Shown here piece after piece: positions 1-15,800 of a stretch of DNA of 64,000 bases. The number at the start of each line of letters is the position of its first letter. Position 1 is the stretch's first letter. Under the pieces are notes generated by a model. It searched no databases and had not been told where the DNA came from. It saw nothing but the letters and a program-made list of their open reading frames with translations. A program made the position numbers and the translations under genes. Origin of the DNA: Strongylocentrotus purpuratus (Eukaryota > Echinodermata > Echinoidea > Camarodonta > Strongylocentrotidae); NCBI RefSeq assembly GCF_000002235.5, contig NW_022145606.1:48161274-48225273 (forward strand), given 5' to 3'.

Positions 1-514
1 ATAAGTGTCCCATCTTCATACCCCCAGTCGGTAATTATACTGGGAGAGACACGGGGCTCACAGTCACAGTGATACATTTCGCCTTTTGTCTCCTACGCAC
101 GGGTGACGCAAATGCTTGATAGCAATAATACTATAGGCCTATAATTAATAAGCACGATAAAAGATCGTTAAAGAGTATTTTGTAATTGTATATTTTGCTA
201 TGATAGAAGAGAGGCATTGTAGACATTACCATAACATAAAAACTATTCACTTTACAATTAAATTATACTTGTATATAAGAATAAACATAGCCAATCACGA
301 AAATTCTGATAGTAAAGTTGACCAACAAAAGAGAACATTGAGGTATATTTCAGTCAAAAACATGAATTTTAAGACGACTCCCGCATCGTTCACTGATCCC
401 ATGAATAAGCAAAACTTGGTATCATACACCAAGGCAATGTATTACAAAGAGTTGATATTAATCGCAACTTATTTGCGATTGATATCAATCGCAACTCTAT
501 GTTCCATGATATGG
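1..514. other. Unique AT-rich flank, no gene seen
   Basis: No coding region, RNA gene or mobile-element end is recognisable here. A 105-codon open frame from about 200 has no domain-like pattern and an AT-rich composition typical of chance frames. Confidence 0.5.
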
Positions 515-879
515 TAGTGTACATGTAATAATAATGTTGTTTACCCGGGGAAGTAGCCTCATCGTCATCAATGCTGTTCTTTTAGGGCCGTGCATGCAAT
601 TAATAACCCAGCAATTGCCAGATTACACGCGGTTGGAGAGTGTCATATGTGAATAATTTTTTGCCAAAGAACATTAGTGCCGGCCTAGTGCCGGTCTAGG
701 ACTCGACCCTTAGATTAAGAGTCGAGTGAATAGACCTCCATAACACGACACATCAACATCTTTTGCCCCCCCCCCCCAAAAAAAAAAAAAAAAAAAAAAA
801 AAAAATAATAATAATAATAATAAATAAATAAATAAAAATCCTAAATGTTGACCCACTTTTGACGATCCAGCCACTGACT
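515..879 (+). repeat. Dispersed element R, left copy, abutting the satellite
   Basis: This stretch is highly similar, in the same orientation, to 17177-17692. Both copies begin TAGTGTACATGTAATAATAA, share a block ending near the phrase GACGATCC/AAGCCACTGACT, and contain a poly-C run followed by A/AAT-rich simple sequence (about 766-838 here, longer in the right copy). The first 39-bp satellite unit begins two bases after the last shared base. There are no open frames. It may be a non-autonomous element or a segmental duplication that brackets the satellite. Which of these is not visible. Confidence 0.75.
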
Positions 880-880
880 A

Positions 881-3800
881 AACGCTACAGAGAAGATTGG
901 CATATCTCGGCCAAATTGGAACACTACAGAGAAGATTGGCATATTTCGGCCAAATTGGAACACTCAAGATTGGCATATCTCGGCCAAATTGGAACACTAC
1001 AGAGAAGATTGGCATATCTCGTCCAAATTGGAACCGTACAGAGAAGATTGGCATATCTCAGCCAAATTGGAACACTACAGAGAAGATTGGCATATCTCGG
1101 CCAAATTGGAACACTACAGAGTAGATTGGCATATCTCGGCCAAATTGAACGCTAGAGAGAAGATTGGCATTTCTCGGCCAAATTAGATCGCTACAGAGAA
1201 GATTGGACGAGATAGGCCAAATTGGAATACTACAGAGAAGATTGTCATATCTCGGCCAAATTGGAACACTACAGAGAAGATTGGCATATCTCGGCAAAAT
1301 TGGAACACTACAGAGAAGATTGGCATATCTAGGCCAAATTGGAACACTACAGAGGAGATTGGCATATCTTGGCAAAATTGGAACGCTACAGAGAAGATTG
1401 GCATAACTCGACCAAATTGAAACACTACAGAGAAGATTGACATATCTCGGCAAAATTGGAACACTACAGAGAAGATTGGCATATCTCGGCCAAATTGGAA
1501 CGCGACAGAAAAGATTGGCATATCTCGGCCAAATTGGAACACTACAGAGAAGATTGGCATATCTAGGCCACATTGGAACACTACAGAGAAGATTGGCATA
1601 TCTCGACCACATTGGAACACTACAGAGAAGATTTAAATATCTCGACCAAATTGGAACACTACAGAGAAGATTGGCATATCTCGGCTAAATTGGAACACTA
1701 CAGAGAAGATTGACATATCTCGGCCAAATTGGAACACTACAGAGAAGATTGGCATATCTTGGCCAAATTGGAACGCTACAAAGAAGATTGGCATATCTTG
1801 ACCAAATTGGAACACTACAGAGAAGATTGACATATCTCGGCCAAATTGGAACACTACAGAGAAGATTGTCATATCTCGGCCAAATTGGAACGCGACAGAG
1901 AAGATTGGCATATCTCGGCCAAATCGGAACACTACAGAGAAGATTGGCATATCTAGACCAAATTGGAACACTACAGAGAAGATTGGCATATCTTGGCCAA
2001 ATTAGAACGCTACAGAGAAGATTGGCCGAGATAGGCCAAATTGGAATACTACAGAGAAGATTGTCATATCTCGGCCAAATTGGAACACTACAAAGAAGAT
2101 TGGCATATCTCGGCCAAATTGGAACGCAACAGAGAAGATTGGCATATCTCGGCCAAATTGGAACATTACAGAGAAGATTGGCATATCTTGGCCAAATTGG
2201 AACGCTACAGAGAAGATTGGCATATCTCGGCCAAATTGGAACACTACAGAGAAGATTGGCATATCTCGGCCAAATTGGAACGCTACAGAGAAGATTGGCA
2301 TTTCTCGGCCAAATTGGGACACTACAGAGAAGATTGGCCGAGATAGGCCAAATTGGAATACTACAGAGAAGATTGTCATATCTCGGCCAAATTGGAACAC
2401 TACAGAGAAGATTGGCATATCTCGGCCAAATTGGAACGCTACAGAGAAGAATGGCATATCTCGACCAAATTGGAACACTACAGAGAAGATTGGCATAACT
2501 CGGCAAAATTGGAACACTACAGAGAAGATTGGCATATCTCGGCCAAATTGGAACGCGACAGAGAAGATTGGCATATCTCGACCAAATTGGAACACTACAG
2601 AGAAGATTGGCATATCTCGGCCAAATTGGAACACTACAGAGAAGATTGGCATATCTCGGCCAAATTGGAACACTACAGAGAACATTGGCATATCTCGACC
2701 AAATTGGAACACTACAGAGAAGATTGGCATAACTCGGCAAAATTGGAACACTACAGAGAAGATTGGCATATCTCGGCGAAATTGGAACGCGACAGAGAAG
2801 ATTGGCATATCTCGACCAAATTGGAACACTACAGAGAAGATTGGCATATCTCGGCGAAATTGGAACGCGACAGAGAAGATTGGCATATCTCGACCAAATT
2901 GGAACACTACAGAGAAGATTGGCATATCTCGGCCAAATTGGAACACTACAGAGAAGATTGGCATATCTCGGCCAAATTGGAACACTACAGAGAACATTGG
3001 CATATCTCGGCGAAATTGGAACGCGACAGAGAAGATTGGCATATCTCGACCAAATTGGAACACTACAGAGAAGATTGGCATATCTCGGCCAAATTGGAAC
3101 ACTACAGAGGAGATTGGCATATCTTGGCAAAATTGGAACGCTACAGAGAAGATTGGCATAACTCGACCAAATTGAAACACTACAGAGAAGATTGACATAT
3201 CTCGGCAAAATTGGAACACTACAGAGAAGATTGGCATATCTCGGCCAAATTGGAACGCGACAGAAAAGATTGGCATATCTCGGCCAAATTGGAACACTAC
3301 AGAGAAGATTGGCATATCTAGGCCACATTGGAACACTACAGAGAAGATTGGCATATCTCGACCACATTGGAACACTACAGAGAAGATTTAAATATCTCGA
3401 CCAAATTGGAACACTACAGAGAAGATTGGCATATCTCGGCTAAATTGGAACACTACAGAGAAGATTGACATATCTCGGCCAAATTGGAACACTACAGAGA
3501 AGATTGGCATATCTTGGCCAAATTGGAACGCTACAAAGAAGATTGGCATATCTTGACCAAATTGGAACACTACAGAGAAGATTGACATATCTCGGCCAAA
3601 TTGGAACACTACAGAGAAGATTGTCATATCTCGGCCAAATTGGAACGCGACAGAGAAGATTGGCATATCTCGGCCAAATTGGAACACTACAGAGAAGATT
3701 GGCATATCTAGACCAAATTGGAACACTACAGAGAAGATTGGCATATCTTGGCCAAATTAGAACGCTACAGAGAAGATTGGCCGAGATAGGCCAAATTGGA

Positions 3801-6800
3801 ATACTACAGAGAAGATTGTCATATCTCGGCCAAATTGGAACACTACAAAGAAGATTGGCATATCTCGGCCAAATTGGAACGCAACAGAGAAGATTGGCAT
3901 ATCTCGGCCAAATTGGAACATTACAGAGAAGATTGGCATATCTTGGCCAAATTGGAACGCTACAGAGAAGATTGGCATATCTCGGCCAAATTGGAACACT
4001 ACAGAGAAGATTGGCATATCTCGGCCAAATTGGAACGCTACAGAGAAGATTGGCATTTCTCGGCCAAATTGGGACACTACAGAGAAGATTGGCCGAGATA
4101 GGCCAAATTGGAATACTACAGAGAAGATTGTCATATCTCGGCCAAATTGGAACACTACAGAGAAGATTGGCATATCTCGGCCAAATTGGAACGCTACAGA
4201 GAAGAATGGCATATCTCGACCAAATTGGAACACTACAGAGAAGATTGGCATAACTCGGCAAAATTGGAACACTACAGAGAAGATTGGCATATCTCGGCCA
4301 AATTGGAACGCGACAGAGAAGATTGGCATATCTCGACCAAATTGGAACACTACAGAGAAGATTGGCTTATCTCGGCCAAATTGGAACACTACAGAGAAGA
4401 TTGGCATATCTCGGCCAAATTGGAACACTACAGAGAACATTGGCATATCTCGACCAAATTGGAACACTACAGAGAAGATTGGCATAACTCGGCAAAATTG
4501 GAACACTACAGAGAAGATTGGCATATCTCGGCGAAATTGGAACGCGACAGAGAAGATTGGCATATCTCGACCAAATTGGAACACTACAGAGAAGATTGGC
4601 ATATCTCGGCCAAATTGGAACACTACAGAGAAGATTGGCATATCTCGGCCAAATTGGAACACTACAGAGAACATTGGCATATCTCGACCAAATTGGAACA
4701 CTACAGAGAAGATTGGCATAACTCGGCAAAATTGGAACACTACAGAGAAGATTGGCATATCTCGGCCAAATTGGAACGTGACAGAGAAGATTGGCATATC
4801 TCGACCAAATTGGAACACTACAGAGAAGATTGGCATATCTCGGCCAAATTGGAACACTACAGAGAACATTGGCATATCTCGGCCAAATTGGAACACTACA
4901 GAGAACATTGGCATATCTCGGCCAAATTGGAACACTACAGAGAAGATTGGCATATCTCGACCAAATTGAAACACTACAGAGAAGATTGACATATCTCGGC
5001 AAAATTGGAACACTACAGAGAAGATTGGCATATCTCGGCCAAATTGGAACGCGACAGAAAAGATTGGCATATCTCGGCCAAATTGGAACACTACAGAGAA
5101 GATTGGCATATCTAGGCCACATTGGAACACTACAGAGAAGATTGGCATATCTCGACCACATTGGAACACTACAGAGAAGATTTAAATATCTCGACCAAAT
5201 TGGAACACTACAGAGAAGATTGGCATATCTCGGCTAAATTGGAACACTACAGAGAAGATTGACATATCTCGGCCAAATTGGAACACTACAGAGAAGATTG
5301 GCATATCTTGGCCAAATTGGAACGCTACAAAGAAGATTGGCATATCTTGACCAAATTGGAACACTACAGAGAAGATTGACATATCTCGGCCAAATTGGAA
5401 CACTACAGAGAAGATTGTCATATCTCGGCCAAATTGGAACGCGACAGAGAAGATTGGCATATCTCGGCCAAATTGGAACACTACAGAGAAGATTGGCATA
5501 TCTAGACCAAATTGGAACACTACAGAGAAGATTGGCATATCTCGGCCAAATTGGAACACTACAGAGAAGATTGGCATATCTCGGCCAAATCGGGACACTA
5601 CAGAGAAGATTGGCATATCTCGGCCAAATTGGAACGCTACAGAGAAGATTGGCATTTCTCGGCCAAATTGGGACACTACAGAGAAGATTGGCCGAGATAG
5701 GCCAAATTGGAATACTACAGAGAAGATTGTCATATCTCGGCCAAATTGGAACACTACAGAGAAGATTGGCATATCTCGGCCAAATTGGAACGCTACAGAG
5801 AAGATTGGCATATCTCGGCCAAATTGGAACGCGACAGAGAAGATTGGCATATTTCGGCCAAATTGGAACACTACGGAGAAGATTGACATATCTCGGCCAA
5901 ATTGGAACGCTACAGAGAAGATTGGCATATCTCGGCCAAATTGGAACGCTACAGAGAAGATTGGCATATCTCGACCAAATTGGAACCCTATAGAGAAGAT
6001 TGGCATATCTCGGCCAAATTGGAACACTACAGAGAAGATTGGCATATCTCTGCCAAATTGGGACACTACAGAGAAGATTGGCATATCTCGGCCGAATTGG
6101 AACGCTACAGAGAAGATTGGCCGAGATAGGCCAAATTGGAATACTACAGAGAAGATTGTCATATCTCGGCCAAATTGGAACACTACAAAGAAGATTGGCA
6201 TATCTCCGCCAAATTGGAACACTACAGAGCAGATTGGCATATCCAGGCCAAATTGGAACACTACAGAGAAGATTGGCATATCTCGGCCAAATTGGAACAC
6301 TACAGAGAAGATTGGCATATCTCGGCCAAATCGGGACACTACAGAGAAGATTGGCATATCTCCACCAAATTGGAACGCTACAGAGAAGAATGGCATATCT
6401 CGGCCAAATTGGAACACTACAGAGAAGATTGGCATAACTCGGCCAAATTGGAACGCAACAGAGAAGATTGGCATATCTCGACCAAATTGGAACACTACAG
6501 AGAACATTGGCATATCTCGACCAAATTGGAACACTACAGAGAAGATTGGCATAACTCGGCAAAATTGGAACACTACAGAGAAGATTGGCATATCTCGGCC
6601 AAATTGGAACGCGACAGAGAAGATTGGCATATCTCGACCAAATTGGAACACTACAGAGAAGATTGGCATATCTCGGCCAAATTGGAACACTACAGAGAAC
6701 ATTGGCATATCTCGGCCAAATTGGAACACTACAGAGAACATTGGCATATCTCGGCCAAATTGGAACACTACAGAGAACATTGGCATATCTCGGCGAAATT

Positions 6801-9800
6801 GGAACGCGACAGAGAAGATTGGCATATCTCGACCAAATTGGAACACTACAGAGAAGATTGGCATATCTCGGCCAAATTGGAACACTACAGAGGAGATTGG
6901 CATATCTTGGCAAAATTGGAACGCTACAGAGAAGATTGGCATAACTCGACCAAATTGAAACACTACAGAGAAGATTGACATATCTCGGCAAAATTGGAAC
7001 ACTACAGAGAAGATTGGCATATCTCGGCCAAATTGGAACGCGACAGAAAAGATTGGCATATCTAGGCCACATTGGAACACTACAGAGAAGATTGGCATAT
7101 CTCGACCACATTGGAACACTACAGAGAAGATTTAAATATCTCGACCAAATTGGAACACTACAGAGAAGATTGGCATATCTCGGCTAAATTGGAACACTAC
7201 AGAGAAGATTGACATATCTCGGCCAAATTGGAACACTACAGAGAAGATTGGCATATCTTGGCCAAATTGGAACGCTACAAAGAAGATTGGCATATCTTGA
7301 CCAAATTGGAACACTACAGAGAAGATTGACATATCTCGGCCAAATTGGAACACTACAGAGAAGATTGTCATATCTCGGCCAAATTGGAACGCGACAGAGA
7401 AGATTGGCATATCTCGGCCAAATTGGAACACTACAGAGAAGATTGGCATATCTAGACCAAATTGGAACACTACAGAGAAGATTGGCATATCTTGGCCAAA
7501 TTAGAACGCTACAGAGAAGATTGGCCGAGATAGGCCAAATTGGAATACTACAGAGAAGATTGTCATATCTCGGCCAAATTGGAACACTACAAAGAAGATT
7601 GGCATATCTCGGCCAAATTGGAACGCAACAGAGAAGATTGGCATATCTCGGCCAAATTGGAACATTACAGAGAAGATTGGCATATCTTGGCCAAATTGGA
7701 ACGCTACAGAGAAGATTGGCATATCTCGGCCAAATTGGAACACTACAGAGAAGATTGGCATATCTCGGCCAAATTGGAACGCTACAGAGAAGATTGGCAT
7801 TTCTCGGCCAAATTGGGACACTACAGAGAAGATTGGCCGAGATAGGCCAAATTGGAATACTACAGAGAAGATTGTCATATCTCGGCCAAATTGGAACACT
7901 ACAGAGAAGATTGGCATATCTCGGCCAAATTGGAACGCTACAGAGAAGAATGGCATATCTCGACCAAATTGGAACACTACAGAGAAGATTGGCATAACTC
8001 GGCAAAATTGGAACACTACAGAGAAGATTGGCATATCTCGGCCAAATTGGAACGCGACAGAGAAGATTGGCATATCTCGACCAAATTGGAACACTACAGA
8101 GAAGATTGGCTTATCTCGGCCAAATTGGAACACTACAGAGAAGATTGGCATATCTCGGCCAAATTGGAACACTACAGAGAACATTGGCATATCTCGACCA
8201 AATTGGAACACTACAGAGAAGATTGGCATAACTCGGCAAAATTGGAACACTACAGAGAAGATTGGCATATCTCGGCGAAATTGGAACGCGACAGAGAAGA
8301 TTGGCATATCTCGACCAAATTGGAACACTACAGAGAAGATTGGCATATCTCGGCCAAATTGGAACACTACAGAGAAGATTGGCATATCTCGGCCAAATTG
8401 GAACACTACAGAGAACATTGGCATATCTCGACCAAATTGGAACACTACAGAGAAGATTGGCATAACTCGGCAAAATTGGAACACTACAGAGAAGATTGGC
8501 ATATCTCGGCCAAATTGGAACGTGACAGAGAAGATTGGCATATCTCGACCAAATTGGAACACTACAGAGAAGATTGGCATATCTCGGCCAAATTGGAACA
8601 CTACAGAGAACATTGGCATATCTCGGCCAAATTGGAACACTACAGAGAACATTGGCATATCTCGGCCAAATTGGAACACTACAGAGAAGATTGGCATATC
8701 TCGACCAAATTGAAACACTACAGAGAAGATTGACATATCTCGGCAAAATTGGAACACTACAGAGAAGATTGGCATATCTCGGCCAAATTGGAACGCGACA
8801 GAAAAGATTGGCATATCTCGGCCAAATTGGAACACTACAGAGAAGATTGGCATATCTAGGCCACATTGGAACACTACAGAGAAGATTGGCATATCTCGAC
8901 CACATTGGAACACTACAGAGAAGATTTAAATATCTCGACCAAATTGGAACACTACAGAGAAGATTGGCATATCTCGGCTAAATTGGAACACTACAGAGAA
9001 GATTGACATATCTCGGCCAAATTGGAACACTACAGAGAAGATTGGCATATCTTGGCCAAATTGGAACGCTACAAAGAAGATTGGCATATCTTGACCAAAT
9101 TGGAACACTACAGAGAAGATTGACATATCTCGGCCAAATTGGAACACTACAGAGAAGATTGTCATATCTCGGCCAAATTGGAACGCGACAGAGAAGATTG
9201 GCATATCTCGGCCAAATTGGAACACTACAGAGAAGATTGGCATATCTAGACCAAATTGGAACACTACAGAGAAGATTGGCATATCTCGGCCAAATTGGAA
9301 CACTACAGAGAAGATTGGCATATCTCGGCCAAATCGGGACACTACAGAGAAGATTGGCATATCTCGGCCAAATTGGAACGCTACAGAGAAGATTGGCATT
9401 TCTCGGCCAAATTGGGACACTACAGAGAAGATTGGCCGAGATAGGCCAAATTGGAATACTACAGAGAAGATTGTCATATCTCGGCCAAATTGGAACACTA
9501 CAGAGAAGATTGGCATATCTCGGCCAAATTGGAACGCTACAGAGAAGATTGGCATATCTCGGCCAAATTGGAACGCGACAGAGAAGATTGGCATATTTCG
9601 GCCAAATTGGAACACTACGGAGAAGATTGACATATCTCGGCCAAATTGGAACGCTACAGAGAAGATTGGCATATCTCGGCCAAATTGGAACGCTACAGAG
9701 AAGATTGGCATATCTCGACCAAATTGGAACCCTATAGAGAAGATTGGCATATCTCGGCCAAATTGGAACACTACAGAGAAGATTGGCATATCTCTGCCAA

Positions 9801-12800
9801 ATTGGGACACTACAGAGAAGATTGGCATATCTCGGCCGAATTGGAACGCTACAGAGAAGATTGGCCGAGATAGGCCAAATTGGAATACTACAGAGAAGAT
9901 TGTCATATCTCGGCCAAATTGGAACACTACAAAGAAGATTGGCATATCTCCGCCAAATTGGAACACTACAGAGCAGATTGGCATATCCAGGCCAAATTGG
10001 AACACTACAGAGAAGATTGGCATATCTCGGCCAAATTGGAACACTACAGAGAAGATTGGCATATCTCGGCCAAATCGGGACACTACAGAGAAGATTGGCA
10101 TATCTCCACCAAATTGGAACGCTACAGAGAAGAATGGCATATCTCGGCCAAATTGGAACACTACAGAGAAGATTGGCATAACTCGGCCAAATTGGAACGC
10201 AACAGAGAAGATTGGCATATCTCGACCAAATTGGAACACTACAGAGAACATTGGCATATCTCGACCAAATTGGAACACTACAGAGAAGATTGGCATAACT
10301 CGGCAAAATTGGAACACTACAGAGAAGATTGGCATATCTCGGCCAAATTGGAACGCGACAGAGAAGATTGGCATATCTCGACCAAATTGGAACACTACAG
10401 AGAAGATTGGCATATCTCGGCCAAATTGGAACACTACAGAGAACATTGGCATATCTCGGCCAAATTGGAACACTACAGAGAACATTGGCATATCTCGGCC
10501 AAATTGGAACACTACAGAGAAGATTGGCATATCTCGGCCAAATTGGAACGCTACAGAGAAGATTGGCATATCTCGGCCAAATTGGAACACTACAGAGACG
10601 ATTGGCATATCTTGGCCAAATTGGATCGCTACAAAGAAGATTGGCATATCTTGACCCAATTGGAACACTACAGAGAAGATTGACATATCTCGGCCAAATT
10701 GGAACACTACAGAGAAGATTGTCATATCTCGGACAAATTGGAACGCGACAGAGAAGATTGGCATATCTCGGCCAAATAAGAACACTACAGAGAAGATTGG
10801 CATATCTTGGCCAAATTGGAACGCTACAGAGAAGATAGGCATATCTCGACCAAATTGGAACACTACAGAGAAGATTGACATATCTCGGCCAAATTGGAAC
10901 GCTACATAGAAGATTGGCATATCTTGACCAAATTGGAACACTACAGAGAAGATTGACATATCTCGGCCAAATTGGAACACTACAGAGAAGATTGGCATAT
11001 CTCGGCCAAATTGGAACGCGACAGAGAAGATTGGCATATCTCGACCAAATTGGAACACTACAGAGAAGATTGGCATATCTCGGCCAAATTGGAACACTAC
11101 AGAGAACATTGGCATATCTCGGCCAAATTGGAACACTACAGAGAACATTGGCATATCTCGGCCAAATTGGAACACTACAGAGAAGATTGGCATATCTCGG
11201 CCAAATTGGAACGCTACAGAGAAGATTGGCATATCTCGGCCAAATTGGAACACTACAGAGACGATTGGCATATCTTGGCCAAATTGGATCGCTACAAAGA
11301 AGATTGGCATATCTTGACCCAATTGGAACACTACAGAGAAGATTGACATATCTCGGCCAAATTGGAACACTACAGAGAAGATTGTCATATCTCGGACAAA
11401 TTGGAACGCGACAGAGAAGATTGGCATATCTCGGCCAAATAAGAACACTACAGAGAAGATTGGCATATCTTGGCCAAATTGGAACGCTACAGAGAAGATA
11501 GGCATATCTCGACCAAATTGGAACACTACAGAGAAGATTGACATATCTCGGCCAAATTGGAACGCTACATAGAAGATTGGCATATCTTGACCAAATTGGA
11601 ACACTACAGAGAAGATTGACATATCTCGGCCAAATTGGAACACTACAGAGAAGATTGGCATATCTCGACCAAATTGGAACACTACAGAGAAGATTGACAT
11701 ATCTCGGCCAAATTGGAACACTACAGAGAAGATTGGCATATCTCGGCCAAATTGGAACACTACAGAGAAGATTGGCATATCTAGGCCAAATTGGAACACT
11801 ACAGAGAAGATTGGCATATCTCGACCACATTGGAACACTACAGAGAAGATTGGCATATCTCGGCCAAATTGGAACACTACAGAGAAGATTGGCATATCTC
11901 GGCCAAATCGGGACACTACAGAGAAGATTGGCATATCTCGGCCAAATTGGAACGCTACAGAGAAGATTGGCATTTCTCGGCCAAATTGGGACACTACAGA
12001 GAAGATTGGCCGAGATAGGCCAAATTGGAATACTACAGAGAAGATTGTCATATCTCGGCCAAATTGGAACACTACAGAGAAGATTGGCATATCTCGGCCA
12101 AATTGGAACGCTACAGAGAAGATTGGCATATCTCGGCCAAATTGGAACGCGACAGAGAAGATTGGCATATTTCGGCCAAATTGGAACACTACGGAGAAGA
12201 TTGACATATCTCGGCCAAATTGGAACGCTACAGAGAAGATTGGCATATCTCGGCCAAATTGGAACGCTACAGAGAAGATTGGCATATCTCGACCAAATTG
12301 GAACCCTATAGAGAAGATTGGCATATCTCGGCCAAATTGGAACACTACAGAGAAGATTGGCATATCTCTGCCAAATTGGGACACTACAGAGAAGATTGGC
12401 ATATCTCGGCCGAATTGGAACGCTACAGAGAAGATTGGCCGAGATAGGCCAAATTGGAATACTACAGAGAAGATTGTCATATCTCGGCCAAATTGGAACA
12501 CTACAAAGAAGATTGGCATATCTCCGCCAAATTGGAACACTACAGAGCAGATTGGCATATCCAGGCCAAATTGGAACACTACAGAGAAGATTGGCATATC
12601 TCGGCCAAATTGGAACACTACAGAGAAGATTGGCATATCTCGGCCAAATCGGGACACTACAGAGAAGATTGGCATATCTCCACCAAATTGGAACGCTACA
12701 GAGAAGAATGGCATATCTCGGCCAAATTGGAACACTACAGAGAAGATTGGCATAACTCGGCCAAATTGGAACGCAACAGAGAAGATTGGCATATCTCGAC

Positions 12801-15800
12801 CAAATTGGAACACTACAGAGAACATTGGCATATCTCGACCAAATTGGAACACTACAGAGAAGATTGGCATAACTCGGCAAAATTGGAACACTACAGAGAA
12901 GATTGGCATATCTCGGCCAAATTGGAACGCGACAGAGAAGATTGGCATATCTCGACCAAATTGGAACACTACAGAGAAGATTGGCATATCTCGGCCAAAT
13001 TGGAACACTACAGAGAACATTGGCATATCTCGGCCAAATTGGAACACTACAGAGAACATTGGCATATCTCGGCCAAATTGGAACACTACAGAGAAGATTG
13101 GCATATCTCGGCCAAATTGGAACGCTACAGAGAAGATTGGCATATCTCGGCCAAATTGGAACACTACAGAGACGATTGGCATATCTTGGCCAAATTGGAT
13201 CGCTACAAAGAAGATTGGCATATCTTGACCCAATTGGAACACTACAGAGAAGATTGACATATCTCGGCCAAATTGGAACACTACAGAGAAGATTGTCATA
13301 TCTCGGACAAATTGGAACGCGACAGAGAAGATTGGCATATCTCGGCCAAATAAGAACACTACAGAGAAGATTGGCATATCTTGGCCAAATTGGAACGCTA
13401 CAGAGAAGATAGGCATATCTCGACCAAATTGGAACACTACAGAGAAGATTGACATATCTCGGCCAAATTGGAACGCTACATAGAAGATTGGCATATCTTG
13501 ACCAAATTGGAACACTACAGAGAAGATTGACATATCTCGGCCAAATTGGAACACTACAGAGAAGATTGGCATATCTCGGCCAAATTGGAACGCGACAGAG
13601 AAGATTGGCATATCTCGACCAAATTGGAACACTACAGAGAAGATTGGCATATCTCGGCCAAATTGGAACACTACAGAGAACATTGGCATATCTCGGCCAA
13701 ATTGGAACACTACAGAGAACATTGGCATATCTCGGCCAAATTGGAACACTACAGAGAAGATTGGCATATCTCGGCCAAATTGGAACGCTACAGAGAAGAT
13801 TGGCATATCTCGGCCAAATTGGAACACTACAGAGACGATTGGCATATCTTGGCCAAATTGGATCGCTACAAAGAAGATTGGCATATCTTGACCCAATTGG
13901 AACACTACAGAGAAGATTGACATATCTCGGCCAAATTGGAACACTACAGAGAAGATTGTCATATCTCGGACAAATTGGAACGCGACAGAGAAGATTGGCA
14001 TATCTCGGCCAAATAAGAACACTACAGAGAAGATTGGCATATCTTGGCCAAATTGGAACGCTACAGAGAAGATAGGCATATCTCGACCAAATTGGAACAC
14101 TACAGAGAAGATTGACATATCTCGGCCAAATTGGAACGCTACATAGAAGATTGGCATATCTTGACCAAATTGGAACACTACAGAGAAGATTGACATATCT
14201 CGGCCAAATTGGAACACTACAGAGAAGATTGGCATATCTCGACCAAATTGGAACACTACAGAGAAGATTGACATATCTCGGCCAAATTGGAACACTACAG
14301 AGAAGATTGGCATATCTCGGCCAAATTGGAACACTACAGAGAAGATTGGCATATCTAGGCCAAATTGGAACACTACAGAGAAGATTGGCATATCTCGACC
14401 ACATTGGAACACTACAGAGAAGATTGACATATCTCGGCCAAATTGGAACATTACAGAGAAGATTGGCATATCTCGGCCAAATTGGAACACTACAGAGAAC
14501 ATTGGCATATCTCGACCAAATTGGAACACTACAGAGAAGATTGGCATATCTCGGCAAAATTGGAACACTACAGAGAAGATTGGCATATCTCGGCCAAATT
14601 GGAACGCGACAGAGAAGATTGGCATATCTCGACCAAATTGGAACACTACAGAGAAGATTGGCATATCTCGGCCAAATTGGAACACTACAGAGAACATTGG
14701 CATATCTCGACCAAATTGGAACACTACAGAGAACATTGGCATATCTCGGCCAAATTGGAACACTACAGAGAAGATTGGCATATCTCGGCCAAATTGGAAC
14801 GCTACAGAGAAGATTGGCATATCTCGGCCAAATTGGAACGCGACAGAGAAGATTGGCATATTTCGGCCAAATTTGAACACTACAGAGAAGATTGACATAT
14901 CTCGGCCAAATTGGAACGCTACAGAGAAGATTGGCATATCTCGGCCAAATTGGAACGCTACAGAGAAGATTGGCATATCTCGACCAAATTGGAACCCTAT
15001 AGAGAAGATTGGCATATCTCGGCCAAATTGGAACACTACAGAGAAGATTGGCATATCTCTGCCAAATTGGGACACTACAGAGAAGATTGGCATATCTCGG
15101 CCGAATTGGAACGCTACAGAGAAGATTGGCATTTCTCGGCCAAATTAGAACGCTACAGAGAAGATTGGCCGAGATAGGCCAAATTGGAATACTACAGAGA
15201 AGATTGTCATATCTCGGCCAAATTGGAACACTACAAAGAAGATTGGCATATCTCCGCCAAATTGGAACACTACAGAGAAGATTGGCATATCCAGGCCAAA
15301 TTGGAACACTACAGAGAAGATTGGCATATCTTGGCCAAATTGGAACACTACAGAGAAGATTGGCATATCTCGACCAAATTGGAACACTACAGAGAAGTTT
15401 GACATATCTCGGCCAAATTGGAACACTACAGAGAAGATTGGCATATCTCGGCCAAATTGGAACGCGACAGAGAAGATTGGCATATCTCGACCAAATTGGA
15501 ACACTACAGAGAAGATTGGCATATCTCGGCCAAATTGGAACACTACAGAGAAGATTGGCATATCTCGACCAAATCGGGACACTACAGAGAAGATTGGCAT
15601 ATCTCGGCCAAATTGGAACGCTACAGAGAAGATTGGCATTTCTCGGCCAAATTAGAACGCTACAGAGAAGATTGGCCGAGCTAGGCCAAATTGGAATACT
15701 ACAGAGAAGATTGTCATATCTCGGCCAAATTGGAACACTACAGAGAAGATTGGCATATCTCGGCCAAATTGGAACACTACAGAGAAGATTGGCATATCTA

